Of a DNA stretch of 64,000 nt, positions 42,961-52,981 are shown in pieces; positions within the stretch are counted from its first letter, which is position 1, and every line of letters starts with the position of its first letter. Below the pieces are notes generated by a model that did not search any database, was not told the origin of the DNA, and was given only the letters and a program-made list of their open reading frames with translations. Source of the DNA: Closterium sp. NIES-65 (lineage: Eukaryota; Streptophyta; Zygnematophyceae; Desmidiales; Closteriaceae); the NCBI GenBank assembly GCA_948144175.1, contig CANXME010002160.1:2951489-3015488 (forward strand), written 5' to 3'. The position numbers were made by a program, and so were the translations under genes.

Positions 42961-44057
42961 TGCTATCAGAGCAGGTCGATCCCCTTGGGTCGATCCTGTA
43001 GGTGGGCTCACCACCTCACTGCTTCCGCTGCTACTGCTACTCTCTGTGTTGCACGCCCCGTGGCGTGCAACGGATTTTTCATCCCGCCGCGCGCGCGGCG
43101 GTTCTCTGCCCGCCGTGCGCCCCGAGGCGCGCGGCAGGTTTCTGCCCCGTCACGCAGCGCGTCGCTCCCGGGAGGTGCTGCGACGGGCGACGGGGACCCG
43201 CGCGTCGCCCCCCGTCGCCCGTCGTGGCCTGCGCGCGGCCCGTACAGGCCCGCGCGCGGCCCGTACGGGCTGCGCCAGGCCCGCGCGCGGCTTGGGCCGC
43301 CTGCGCGCGGTTCAGGCGGCTGTGCCAGGCCCGTGGGCGGCCCGTTCTTCGCTGCCCCTGCGCTGCCCGCTGTCCCCCGTGCCTCTGATGGCGCCCCACC
43401 CCTGCTGCTGCCCGTTCTCCTGGATTAGGGTTTGGGGGTGGGGGGTATGGGGGTGCAGCTTCTGTGTGCCGTCCCCTGCTCCTCCTCCTCCTCCGTCTCT
43501 CAGTGCTGAAGCTGCCGCTAAGGGGGGTGGACCTGTTGGAGCCGTCGGAGTGGTACTAAGGGGGGTGAAGGGGGAGTGGAGCTAGGGGTGAAGCAGGGGG
43601 TGTGTCTCAGGGGGAGTGGGACTGTTTGGGGAGGTTGAACGGAGGTTGCCGTCGTGTCGCCAGCAGCACCAGTAGTCCGGGGAGTTGCTCCAGTAGCCCA
43701 GTCGCAGCCAGCTGTGCCAGTCGCCCGTGGGTCCGTTGCTCGTCTGCCGCTACTTTTAGCCGCGGAGCCAGTTATTCCAGTAGTCCAGAGCGTTGTTCCG
43801 GTAGCCGCTGTGCCAGTGTGACTCCTATTGCCCGTGTGTCTGCAGCTTCAGCCGTCGCCTCCTATCTCCTCTCCTCTCACTGTCCCTCCTCCTCCTCACT
43901 TGCCCGTTGTGACTACCACTAGCTTTGCTCATAACTGTGAACTTTAAACTGTTGCTTCTTGTACTTGTGCTCAGAATGTGTGGTGACATTGTGATCCACC
44001 CTGAGCTTGTTCTGCTTTGCTTGCTCTGCTAATTACACCCCACTTTGGCTATAGGGG

Positions 44058-44201
44058 TGTTTCAGAATGTTATTGTTCTCTAACTTGCAGTGGGGTACTC
44101 CATAGCGAGTACAACCCCTTAGGGTTTCCTATATCTATCCTGCTGCTTTCTAGTGAACCCCCTCTTCTTCATTCTAAACTTTCCTACTCCTAATTTTGTC
44201 A
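44058..44201 (+). repeat. TRIM-2 3' LTR
   Basis: About 144 bp, following ctataggggtg. Ends TTTTGTCA and is followed by cggct and the rest of the copia-5 RNase H region. Confidence 0.9.
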
Positions 44202-44417
44202 CGGCTTCGCGAACAGGACGAAACGCATCGCCCTGCGATATTTCTTCATGAAGGACGAGATCGAGAAGGGGAGACTCGAGCTGTCATACTGCCCCACATC
44301 CGAGATGGCAGCTGATTACTTGACCAAGAAGCTCGAAAAACAGAAGTTCGAGTACTGCATGCTGCTGACTGGACAGAGCCACGTCACCAACAGCGACACT
44401 CCAGAAGCGAAGGGGAG

Positions 44418-44862
44418 TGTTGGAAACAATCGAGCTTAAGCGCCTCTGTCTTGTCGAAACACCAAGGCACAAGCGAAACAAAGCATATCGAGGCACCAGC
44501 GAGTCAACCCTCAGGGGTTGAAGTAACTGCTGGAGGTTACGCGAAAGTCAAAGGTCAGCGACCTTTGACCTGACAAGTACAGCGCGACAGCAAGGACACA
44601 CAACTGACTCGCTACATAGCAGTTGCCCGAGTCGTCACTGTATCGAACCGCAACAGCAACAGTAAAGTAGTTAAAACTGTATCTCTTCACATTCCTTGTA
44701 CTCTTATATAATCCTGTATCTCTTTGCCTTAATCAATCAACTTTGCCCTCACATACTAGCGCAAGGTGGTTCACAATTCTTCACTAAACGCTTCCGCTAT
44801 TACATCAGTCCTACCCAGAGTTCACCCCTGCAAAGATCCTAAGGGCTTTTTTCAGCCCAACA
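44418..44862 (+). repeat. copia-5 3' LTR
   Basis: 445 bp, starts after the purine tract agcgaaggggag, ends CAGCCCAACA, followed by duplication acgct. Confidence 0.94.
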
Positions 44863-44867
44863 ACGCT

Positions 44868-45650
44868 GACGCAAGAGCAGAGGGAGAATGAGAGAGGCGT
44901 CAGAGAAAGGAGGGCATACGTGATGGGAGTGCGGAGATAACTACTACAACAGGAGCTAGACTACGTGCTAGGCACGGGTGCTCGTGTGATCTCTGCGTTC
45001 GTTGGTCCTTAGTCATTTTCCTAGTGCTCACACTGCTTGCTAGTTCACGGGGCAATTTGGCAAGAGTTTCACTAGAGAAAGTTGACAATAATGGTACAAT
45101 GAAGTTGGCATGGCAAGACTACATCAGAGCTAGCATTCAGGTCGGTCGACTGCCAGCACAGCATGGTCGACCGCGTTCCAGCACGACTTGGTCGACTGCG
45201 CTCTAGCAGTGCAAAGTCGACGGCGTGCCAACGCTGCAGGTTGACGACATGCCATCATTGCTCTCGCAGAACAGCAACGCACCTACTTCGCAGGTGCTCG
45301 TAGATTATTGGCGGGCTAAGCCTCGTTACCAGAACAGCGCACGCACCAAGTCATCCTCGTGCTGACAGCTCCACCTGATCCGCCACGTCGACCTCGTGAT
45401 ACCACCACCGAGGTCGGACTCGCCAACTTCGCCTGGGCGGCCGTCGCACTCCTTCGCAGAACCTCGTCACCCAGGTATCCCGGTCGACCGGGCAACCATG
45501 TCGACCAGCTGGTTCTGTATGTGCTCGTCGACCTCCCAAGTCGACGACCACCCCAAGTCGACCTCACCAGGTCGACCATACCTCTGGTCGACCAGCTCCA
45601 GGTCGATGTCACTCCTGGTCGACCAGCTCCACGTCAACCAGCGCAGTTGT
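44868..45650. other. Host DNA between copia-5 and SMART-1, with a GGTCGACC-rich block
   Basis: No gene is recognised. From about 45139 to 45630 the words gtcgac, ggtcgacc and ccaccaggtcg recur some fifteen times with irregular spacing (about 20-60 bp). Spacing is too irregular for a simple tandem array. Confidence 0.6.
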
Positions 45651-45655
45651 CAGTC

Positions 45656-45793
45656 TGTCAGAATCCCAACCACTAGACCATTGGGATAAAAGGGCTTGTT
45701 AAGTAGCGGGTCAGTTCGCCCATAACCCCCCAGGCCAACATGCCTGTAACCCTTCCCTAGGATCAATAGGGGATCACCAGTGGACCTCTGACA
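45656..45793 (-). repeat. SMART-1 3' LTR
   Basis: 138 bp, TGTCAGA...TCTGACA, with flank cagtc at 45651-45655. Near-identical to 45863-46000. Confidence 0.85.
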
Positions 45794-45814
45794 CCCCCCC
45801 GCACTGGGATGCCC

Positions 45815-45895
45815 GAAGTGTACACACTGGGTTTCGAACCCAAGACCTTCGCTCTGATACCATGTCAGAATCCCAACCACTAGACCATTGGGATA
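45815..45895 (-). other. tRNA-like A box / B box pair across the SMART-1 LTR and primer site
   Basis: Minus strand: tcccaatggtctagtggtt (A-box-like, D-arm-like) is followed some 45 bp later by ggttcgaaaccc, an exact-looking B box within a good T-arm (tgggttcgaaaccca). The 5' and 3' ends do not pair as an acceptor stem, so this is not a working tRNA gene. It could be an internal RNA polymerase III promoter or a tRNA-derived remnant. Confidence 0.6.
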
Positions 45896-46000
45896 AAAGA
45901 GCTTGTTAAGTAGCGGGTCAGTGCGCCCATAACCCCCCAGGCCAACATGCCTGTAACCCTTCCCTAGGATCAATAGGGGATCACCAGTGGACCTCTGACA
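45863..46000 (-). repeat. SMART-1 5' LTR
   Basis: 138 bp. On the minus strand its end contains tggtctagtggttggg, which resembles a tRNA A box, then the primer site follows at 45862. Confidence 0.85.
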
Positions 46001-46005
46001 CAGCC

Positions 46006-46771
46006 GACCACCCAGGTTGGCTACCCGAAGTCGGCGTCACCATGTCGGCGTCGCCCACTGCAACAAGTCGGCTGTACCTCCCGTACACCTAACCACGAAG
46101 TCGGCTCCGTCCAAGCGAGGACGGGGCCAACAACAACTCCCGTTGACAGGGAGAGTCGTAGGTCGCCGGGAGGGCTATTCGAGGCGAGCGAGAAGGGAGG
46201 ACGTGAAGGGAGCAGAAAGAGAGAGGGTGATGGGAAGGGAGTGGAGAGAGAGAGCGCGACGGGAAGGGAGCGGAGAGAGAGAGCGCGATTCGAAGGGAGG
46301 AGCGAGAGAGAGGGCGGAGCGGAGAGAGAGAGCGCGATGGGAAGGGAGGGGCGAGAGAGAGGGCGATGGGAAGGGTGCAGAGAGAGAGAGCGCGACGTGA
46401 AGGGAGGGGCGAGAGAGAGAGAGAGGGCGACGGGAAGGGAGCGGAGAGAGAGAGCGCGACAGGAAGGGAGGGGCGAGAGAGAGGGCGATGGGAAGAGAGC
46501 AGACAGAGAGAACGCGACGGGAAGGGAGGGGCGAGAGAGAGGGCGACGGGAAGGGAGCGGAGAGCGACGGGAGGGCGATCAGTAGGGAGGGGCGAGAGAG
46601 AGGCCGGCGGGAGGAGAGGAGGGGAGAGAGGGCGACGAAGAGGGCGACGGGACGGGCGGCGAGATGGCGACGTGACGCGCGACGGAATGGGAGACGGGAG
46701 GGCGATTTGGCAAACTCGAGGATAGCGTAGTGGGCGATGAGAGGGGTAAGAGGAATGGCGACGGGAATGGA
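46006..46771. repeat. Host DNA with a purine-rich GGGCGACGGGA array
   Basis: After about 180 bp of unique sequence (some aagtcggc words), 46190-46735 holds degenerate repeats built from gagagagagcgcgacggga and aagggagggg, roughly 34 bp per unit. Translated Arg/Glu/Gly repeats are artefacts. The array ends about 40 bp before the copia-7 LTR. Confidence 0.8.
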
Positions 46772-46776
46772 GTTCT

Positions 46777-46887
46777 TGTCAAATGTTGTAGCCTATAGTG
46801 AGGTTTGTCTTAGGGGGTACAGAAGTTAAGGTTTGTTATATGTACCCCAACCAACATCAATGGCATCATCCATTCCTCATTCTGATA
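46777..46887 (+). repeat. copia-7 5' LTR
   Basis: 111 bp, TGTCAAATGTTGTAGCC to CTCATTCTGATA. Same family as the copia-3 and copia-8 LTRs but with a TA end. Confidence 0.92.
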
Positions 46888-46979
46888 TGGTATCAGCTAG
46901 GTTAGGATCCTGTGGGATCCCGTTCCTCCGTTCTCCGTTCGTATCTCCCGAGCCTGACCCTACCTCTCGTTCGTACCAG

Positions 46980-47515
46980 TTCCGTTGTTACCGCGCCTAG
47001 TACCGAGCCTAGCGCCCTTTCCCCCCGTCGCTTAGCGCCCTTTCTCCCCGTTACCTAGCGCCCTTTCCCCCCCCCCCCCCCCCCCCCCCCCTCGCGTCGC
47101 CCTGTCCCGTCGCGTCGCGCCCTTTCCCCCCGTCGCGTCGCGCCCTTTCCCCACGTCGCGTCGCGCCCGTTCCCCCCGTCGCGTCGTGCCCGCCCGTTCC
47201 CCCCCGTCGCGTCGTGCCCGCCCGTTCCCCCCCGTCCCGTAGCCCTGTCCCGTCGCGTCGCCCTGCCCCGTCGCGTCGCCCTGCCCCGTCCCGTTGCCCT
47301 GTCCCGTCCCATCGCCCTGCCCCGTCGCGTCGCCCTGCCCCGTCGCGTCGCTCCCGCCCTTTCTCCCGTCCCGTCGCCCTGCCCTACGCCCTAGCCCGTC
47401 GCCCTACTCTAAGCCCTGGCCCGTCGCCCTACCCTAAGCCCTGGCCCGTTGCCCTACCCTACGCCCTGGCCGGTTGCCCTACCCTACACCCTGGCCCGTC
47501 GCCCTAGCCCGCTCT
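46980..47515 (+). repeat. copia-7 leader tandem array
   Basis: Degenerate repeats of cgtcgcgtcgccctgtcccgt, then of ccctaagccctggcccgtcg, including a run of more than 20 C at 47067-47090. It is the complement-oriented counterpart of the copia-3 leader at 18590-19140. Confidence 0.88.
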
Positions 47516-47581
47516 TCCGCTGCGACTGAGTCCTCTTCCTCCCGGTTGTTACTCGCCTGTTCGTTTGCGTTAGTTCTCACT

Positions 47582-50500
47582 ATGGCGACTCCGCGAGTTC
47601 TTCGTTTCGACGCTGACGGTAGACCCCTTGACTTTTCCGTCTGGCTTCTTCGCGCTCGCCGTCTGTTAGAGAGTCAGGTCCAGGGGGGCGAGACCCTCTG
47701 GTCGCACGCTACTGGTGACCTCCCCGAGCCCCCCGAGCCTACAGCTTTAGGCCCTGCCCTTGACGACACTACTACGGCTCGCTTTGCCCGTCAGCGCGCT
47801 GACCGGACGGCTTGGACGTCGCGTGACGCTGCGGCCTGCATCGCACTCAGCAGCCTCCTCCCTGAGTCCGAGGAGGTCCACTTTACTCAGGTTCGCACCG
47901 CTGCTGCGTACCTCACTTCGATTAAGGCCCGCTACTCTACTCCCGCTACTGTCTCTCTTGGCCGTCTTTTCCTCCCGTTCCTGTTTCCTGATCTCGTCTC
48001 GTTTGAGCGCTCTGCTGACTTGATCGCTCACCTCCGCTCGCTCGACGCTAGTTACCGCGCTGCTTGCACTGAGGCACAGCTTGCACTGCTTCCTCCCCCC
48101 ATGGCGATTACTGTCTATTTCATCGCCACTAGCCTCCCTGACCGCCTTGCCTCCGTTCGTGACGCGCTTCCGCTGAAGCACCCTAGTGAGCTGACTATCG
48201 AGGTCCTTGAGTCTGCACTCAAGGACGTCGAGAGCAACCTTCGTTCGGTAGCTGCCGCCTCTGGTACTGTGTCCCCCCCACTCTTCCACGGGTGCACAGT
48301 CCCGCAGTTACCCACCTTCACTGCCTCTCTTGCCACTGCCGCTACTGACGCGACTGCGGCTGCTGTTACGACTGCGTCGCGGTCCCGCGGCAGGGGGGGC
48401 AAGAAAGGTGGTTCTGGTGGAGGTGGAGGCGGAGGTAGCGGAGGTAGTGGGGGTGCTGTTGCGACTGGCGGTGGTGGGAGTGGAGCGTCTGGAGAGACCC
48501 CTCGTGCAGCGGCTGGTGACTCCACTGCACCTGCTGGTGGCGGCGACCCCCGAGCTAGTCAGTCGCCTCCTGTACTGCCGGCCCCGCTAGGTGGAGCAGC
48601 GGCGTGGTACCAGGCTCAGCGGCAGCAGCACCTTCAGCAGCAGCAGCAGCCCCTTTCCTCCCAGCAGCCTCAGCAGCAGCAGCGTCAGCAGCTGGCTCCG
48701 GGGTCGGGGCTGCGTCAGCCCCAGCGCGGTACTGCTTACCCTCCCTGCCCCTACCAGGTTCTGACAGGTCCTCGTCGGGGCCACCCTTGTGGCCGCTTTC
48801 ACCCCCCTGGTCAGTGCTTTGCTCAGCTCACTGACACGGTCCGGTTGGCCTACGGGGTTGGCGGTCCTGCTCCTGACTGGCTTCCTCTGGTTCAGCGCTA
48901 CGGCTCCGCTCTGTGGGGCATGTCTGCTGAGCAGTTAGTTGATCTGATTAGTGCTCCTCATGCTATGTATGCTGTTGTTGACTCTAGTGTTTCTGACTCT
49001 GTTTACTCTGGTGTTGTTAGCTTAGGTGCTAGTCTTGCTCAGTTGCCTGTTGCTAGTGTAGGTTCTTGTGTAGACTCTAGACCAGCGACTACCTCAGAGG
49101 ACGCTTCGCTGTCGTTCACGCTGGACTCTGGAGCCTCCCACTGCTTCTTCCGGGACAGCACGACACTTACACCACTTCCTGCGCCTGTTTCTGTTGCGTT
49201 GGCTGATCCCACTACGGGACCAGTCACTGCACGTCACACTACCACTTTACCGTGTCCTGCTGCTCCCTCCGGGTCTCTCACTGGGTTTCACGTCCCCTCG
49301 TTCTCCCGGAACTTGGTGGGCGTGCGACCCCTTGTGAGTCAGCACGTGGGTGTGTGGTTTGAGCCTTCTGGAGAGACTGCGGTGTGTGTTGACGGAGACT
49401 CTTACCAGCCTCTTGCTACCTTTACTGCTGAGCCGGGCTCGGGTCTCTACACTCTTCACACTGGCCCGCGTGCGCCGCAGCAGCAGCCGCAGCAGCAGCA
49501 GCAGCAGCACCAGCGGCCGCACCAGCAGCCCCCTCTACTGCCACTGCCCCCGGTCCCCCCCCCCGTTCGGGTCCCCGCGTCTCACCAGGTTGCTTCGTCC
49601 CCCCAGGTGTCTGTGTCGTGTCTGGTTCCTACGTCTGTTCCAGTCGCTGCGTCGTGCTCCTGCCGGTCGCTTGCCCACCCCACCGTTCTGTGGCACCACC
49701 GGATGGGGCACCCGTCCCTTCCTCGTCTGCGCGCTATGTCCAGTCAGCGTCTTGTCGTAGGCCTCCCACGTGTCTTGCCGTCGCTGCCGCCTTCGCTTGC
49801 GCCGCCGTGTGGTCCCTGCGTCGAGGGTCGGCTGCGCGCCACCCCTCACTCCTCCTCCCTACGTCCGGCCACCGAGCCTTTTGAGACGCTTCACTTGGAC
49901 GTCTGGGGCCCCGCCCCTCGTCTAGGCCCTGAGCGTGAGCGTTACTTTCTGGTGGTTGTTGACGACTTCTCCCGCTACACCACAGTGTTCCCTCTGGCGA
50001 AGAAGTCTGAGGTGACTTCTACGCTGATCAGGTGGTTGCTCACCACCGAGGACACTCGTGGTCGTCGTGTCAGCTGTCTCGACTCCGACCGTGGGGGTGA
50101 GTTTCGCTCCGGCATTCTCGCTGGATTCTGTCGCGAGCAGGGCATTCGTCAGTCCTGGACGCTTCCAGAGTCCCCACAGCAGAATGGGGTTGCTGAGCGC
50201 CGCATAGGCCTGGTCATGGAGATCGCCCGCACCTCCCTGACTCACGCCTGTGCCCCCCATTTTCTGTGGCCCTACGCGGTCAGGTACGCCGCGCACCAGC
50301 TGAACCTCTGGCCACGTGTCTCTCGACCAGAGGTGTCACCGACCAGTCTTTGGACAGGGTCCCCTGGTGTTGCGTCGCGGTTTCGCGTCTGGGGGTGCTT
50401 GGCTCTTGTCCGCGACACCTCCGCGGACAAGCTCTCGCCTCGTGCCGTCCCCTGTGTCTTCCTTGGTTTTCCTGAGGACTCCTCTGACTTCACCTTTTAC

Positions 50501-52981
50501 CACCCTCCCTCTCACCGGTTCTTTGACTCCCGTGACGTCCGTTTCGAGGAGTCCACTCCGTACTACGTCAGGTACCCCAGTCGAGGTCTCCCGGTTCCTC
50601 CTCCCCCCCTCTTCCTGACTGCAGCCCCCCCTCCTGCTCCCCCGGTACAGCCTCCCCCCCCTGGTGCAGCCCCGTCAGGTGTGTCCCAGGCTACCCCTCC
50701 TCCTTCGGTAGCCCCTCCGGTACAGCCTCCCTCCCCACAGTCCTCCTCGCAGCGTGCCGCTGGTGCTAGCTCTCGAGAGGTTGGTGCTGCGCCTGTTCCT
50801 GGCACTGGAGTTTCTGGTTCTGGGGGTGCTGGAGTTGGAGCTGGAGTTGGCGCTGGAGTTTCTGGTTCTGGAGTTGGAGCTGTCCCGCTGGGTGCAGAGG
50901 ACTCTTGTCGTCCGGGAGCTGGTGCTGGTCGTGCGGCCACTGGGGGTGCTGCGTCTGGGGGTGAGGGTGCGCCTCCTTTGGGTTCAGGTGAGCCTGGGTC
51001 TGGAGCTGGTGTTAGTGCTGCCTCTGGGGGTGGTGCACCTAGTTCTTCTGGGGTGGACTCTGGAGCTGCCGCTGCTTCGGACACTACTCCACCCCCCCAC
51101 CCCTACCCGACTAGGCACCAGGCTCGTGTTCGCCGTGCCCGTGACGAGCAGCTGGCGTTGGAGAGAGAGGATAGGGAGTTACAGCGGCTGGAGGAGCAGC
51201 AGCAGCAGCTGGACCCGCAGGAGCAGCAATCCCAGCAGCAGCCGCGTCCGCAGCAGCAGCAGTCGCAGCCGCAGCAGCAGCAGCCACTTCCTCCTCCTGT
51301 CTCGGGTCTTCGGATCCTTGGTCTCCCCTCCCCTTCTCCTCCCTCCTCCGCCTCTCCTCCTGTCTACGGTCCCACGTTTCCTCCTCCTGACTCCTCCCCC
51401 GCTGTTTTCCCCAGTTCTCCGCCCTTGTCCTCTTCTCCTCCGTCTCGTTCTTGGGCTACTCGTCGCTCCCCTCGTGCTCGTCCCTCGTCTCCTGTTCCCT
51501 TCAGTGACCTTCGTACTGCCTTCCTTCTTTCTAGTCCACCTCGTCCGTCTCAGTCTGTGCTTCCGTCTCCTCCTGAGTCGGCCCTCACTGTGTCGCTCCC
51601 TACTCCTGTCACTGACTACTACCGCATGTACCGTCCTGTTCTCTCTCGTGTTCTCGCCTCTCTTGTTACTCACCCTCGTGTCTCTGTGTCCTCTGTGTCC
51701 GCTCTTACTGCCGCGGTTACTGACTTTGCCTCTACCCGCCGCTTTGACTACGCCACCACGCTTGTGACTGCTCCTCCTACCAATCCTCTGGTCGTCGGGG
51801 GTGTGTCTGCCCTTGGCTGTGACGCCCTAGAGGACAGGCAGTTTGAGCTAGAGTTCCTGGCGGCCGCTTCCCCTCATCTCTGTGCCATGCTCCTCGCCCT
51901 TGAGGGTGACCCCGACGCCCTTGACATTCCGACTCCTCGCACTTACGCTGAGGCAGTGTCAGGGCCTTGGGCCTCTCAGTGGAGAGCTGCCATGGACGCA
52001 GAGATGGCCTCCTACAGATCCACAGGCACCTACGTCGATGAGGTTCCCCCCCCTGGGGCGAACGTAGTCGACGGCATGTGGATCTACAGGGTGAAGCGGC
52101 CACCGGGATCTCCCCCGGTCTTCAAGGCGCGCTACGTGGCTAGAGGTTTCAGTCAGCGCGAGGGAGTTGACTTCTTTCAGACCTTCGCACCTACCCCGAA
52201 GATGACCACTCTTCGGGTGTTACTACACGTAGCAGCACAGAGAGACTACGAGTTACACTCTCTCGACTTCTCCACTGCTTTCCTTCAGGGCAGCCTACAC
52301 GAGGAGGTCTGGTTGCGTCGTCCCTCGGCCTTCACTGGCACTTTCCCTCCTGGGACCCAGTGGAGGCTGAGGCGACCTGTTTACGGTCTTCGCCAGGCCC
52401 CTCGTGAGTGGCACGACACTCTGCGTTCTACCCTCTCTGACCTTGGGTTCCAGCCTTCTTCTGCCGACCCGTCGCTGTTCGTTCGTCGTGGCTCCACACC
52501 GTTCTTTGTTCTGGTCTACGTCGACGACCTCGTTTTCGCCACTCCGGAAAGGGTTGCTTTGGCAGACGTGAAGTCCGAACTGCAGAAGAGACACACGTGC
52601 ACTGATCTTGGTGAGCTGCGCCACTACCTTGGCCTGCAGATCACCAGGGACAGAGCCGCTCGCACCATTACACTCTCACAGTCACACATGGTGCAGCAGG
52701 TCCTTCAGCGGTTCGGGCTTCAGCACTCCACCGTACAGCGCACACCTCTCGCTGTTGACCACAGACTCACTGGTCCCTTTCCTGACGAGCCGTTTGAGCC
52801 TAGTGGTCCCTACGCAGAGCTTGTGGGTTGCCTCATGTACCTGATGACTTGTACTCGCCCGGACCTCGCCTTCCCTCTCAGCATCCTTGCGCGCTTTGTT
52901 GCGCCAGGGAGACACCGTCCTGTTCACTGGACGGCAGCTGTGAGGGTGGCGAAGTACCTAGCGACTAGATCAGGCGTGGGG
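47582..52981 (+). pseudogene. copia-7 Gag-Pol coding region, cut by the hAT insertion
   Basis: Starts MATPRVLRFDADGRPLDF at 47582. Gag to about 48350, Gln-rich tract near 48620-48720, protease DSGAS near 49125, GAG-pre-integrase (WHHRMGHPSLPRLR) near 49690, integrase core 49895-50200, Pro/Ser/Gln-rich linker 50600-51480, RT 52080-52560 with VYVDDLVFA near 52517, and the first part of the RNase H region. The remainder is not present before the N gap. Confidence 0.9.

Larger units (their letters stand above)
42819..44201 (+). mobile_element. TRIM-2: non-autonomous LTR element nested in copia-5
   Basis: LTRs 42819-42960 (142 bp) and 44058-44201 (144 bp), about four differences plus a short length change. 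Duplication cggct at 42814-42818 and 44202-44206. Primer site tgctatcagagcagg follows the left LTR; ctataggggtg precedes the right LTR. The 1.1-kb interior has no gag or pol motif. Its last 100 bp carry the same 3' motif as copia-1, -4 and -6, suggesting it uses or derives from their family. Confidence 0.93.
39065..44417 (+). pseudogene. copia-5 Pol region (broken, interrupted by TRIM-2)
   Basis: Protease-like segment (DTWFLDS) near 39290, GAG-pre-integrase region to about 40300, integrase core about 40390-40730 (FIDAATRYVWHLNLPSKD, QLDGGGEYTS, QQQGVAERMNR), RT about 41620-42200 (VYVDDLLYIGS near 42070), RNase H about 42400-42810 resuming after TRIM-2 at 44202 (FFMKDEIEKGRLELSYC, ADYLTKKLEK). 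A run of TTSAAAE-type repeats (about 39810-39980) lies before the integrase core. Fossil, several breaks. Confidence 0.88.
29964..44862 (+). mobile_element. copia-5: Ty1/copia element of a third family, host of two nested elements
   Basis: LTRs 29964-30408 and 44418-44862 (445 bp each), duplication acgct at 29959-29963 and 44863-44867. Primer site tggtatgagagc follows the left LTR; agcgaaggggag precedes the right LTR. The LTRs differ at about 14 positions by eye (about 3%), the oldest dated insertion here. Copia-6 interrupts it after gag and TRIM-2 interrupts its RNase H region. It is broken, with several breaks besides the two insertions. Codon and base use are less GC-biased than in the other families, and its Gag and Pol are clearly different from theirs. 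Confidence 0.95.
45656..46000 (-). mobile_element. SMART-1: very small LTR element, 345 bp, overlapping tRNA-like boxes
   Basis: Two 138-bp direct repeats (45656-45793 and 45863-46000, about 2 differences) start TGTCAGA and end TCTGACA. Read on the minus strand, the first is followed directly by tggtatcagagcg, a match to the usual initiator-tRNA-Met primer site, and the second is preceded by gtgcggggggg, a purine tract. The interior is only 69 bp and codes for nothing. Flanks cagtc and cagcc match at 4 of 5. This is the layout of SMART/TRIM elements, which depend on other elements for movement. A tandem SINE is the alternative. Confidence 0.82.

Noticed and set aside
45815-45895. A functional tRNA gene
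   Set aside because: The T-arm and B box are good, but the 5' end does not pair with the sequence after the T-arm, so there is no acceptor stem.
46017-46730. Arg/Glu/Gly-rich proteins in the purine array
   Set aside because: They follow the repeat unit in several frames, with no domain and no start context.
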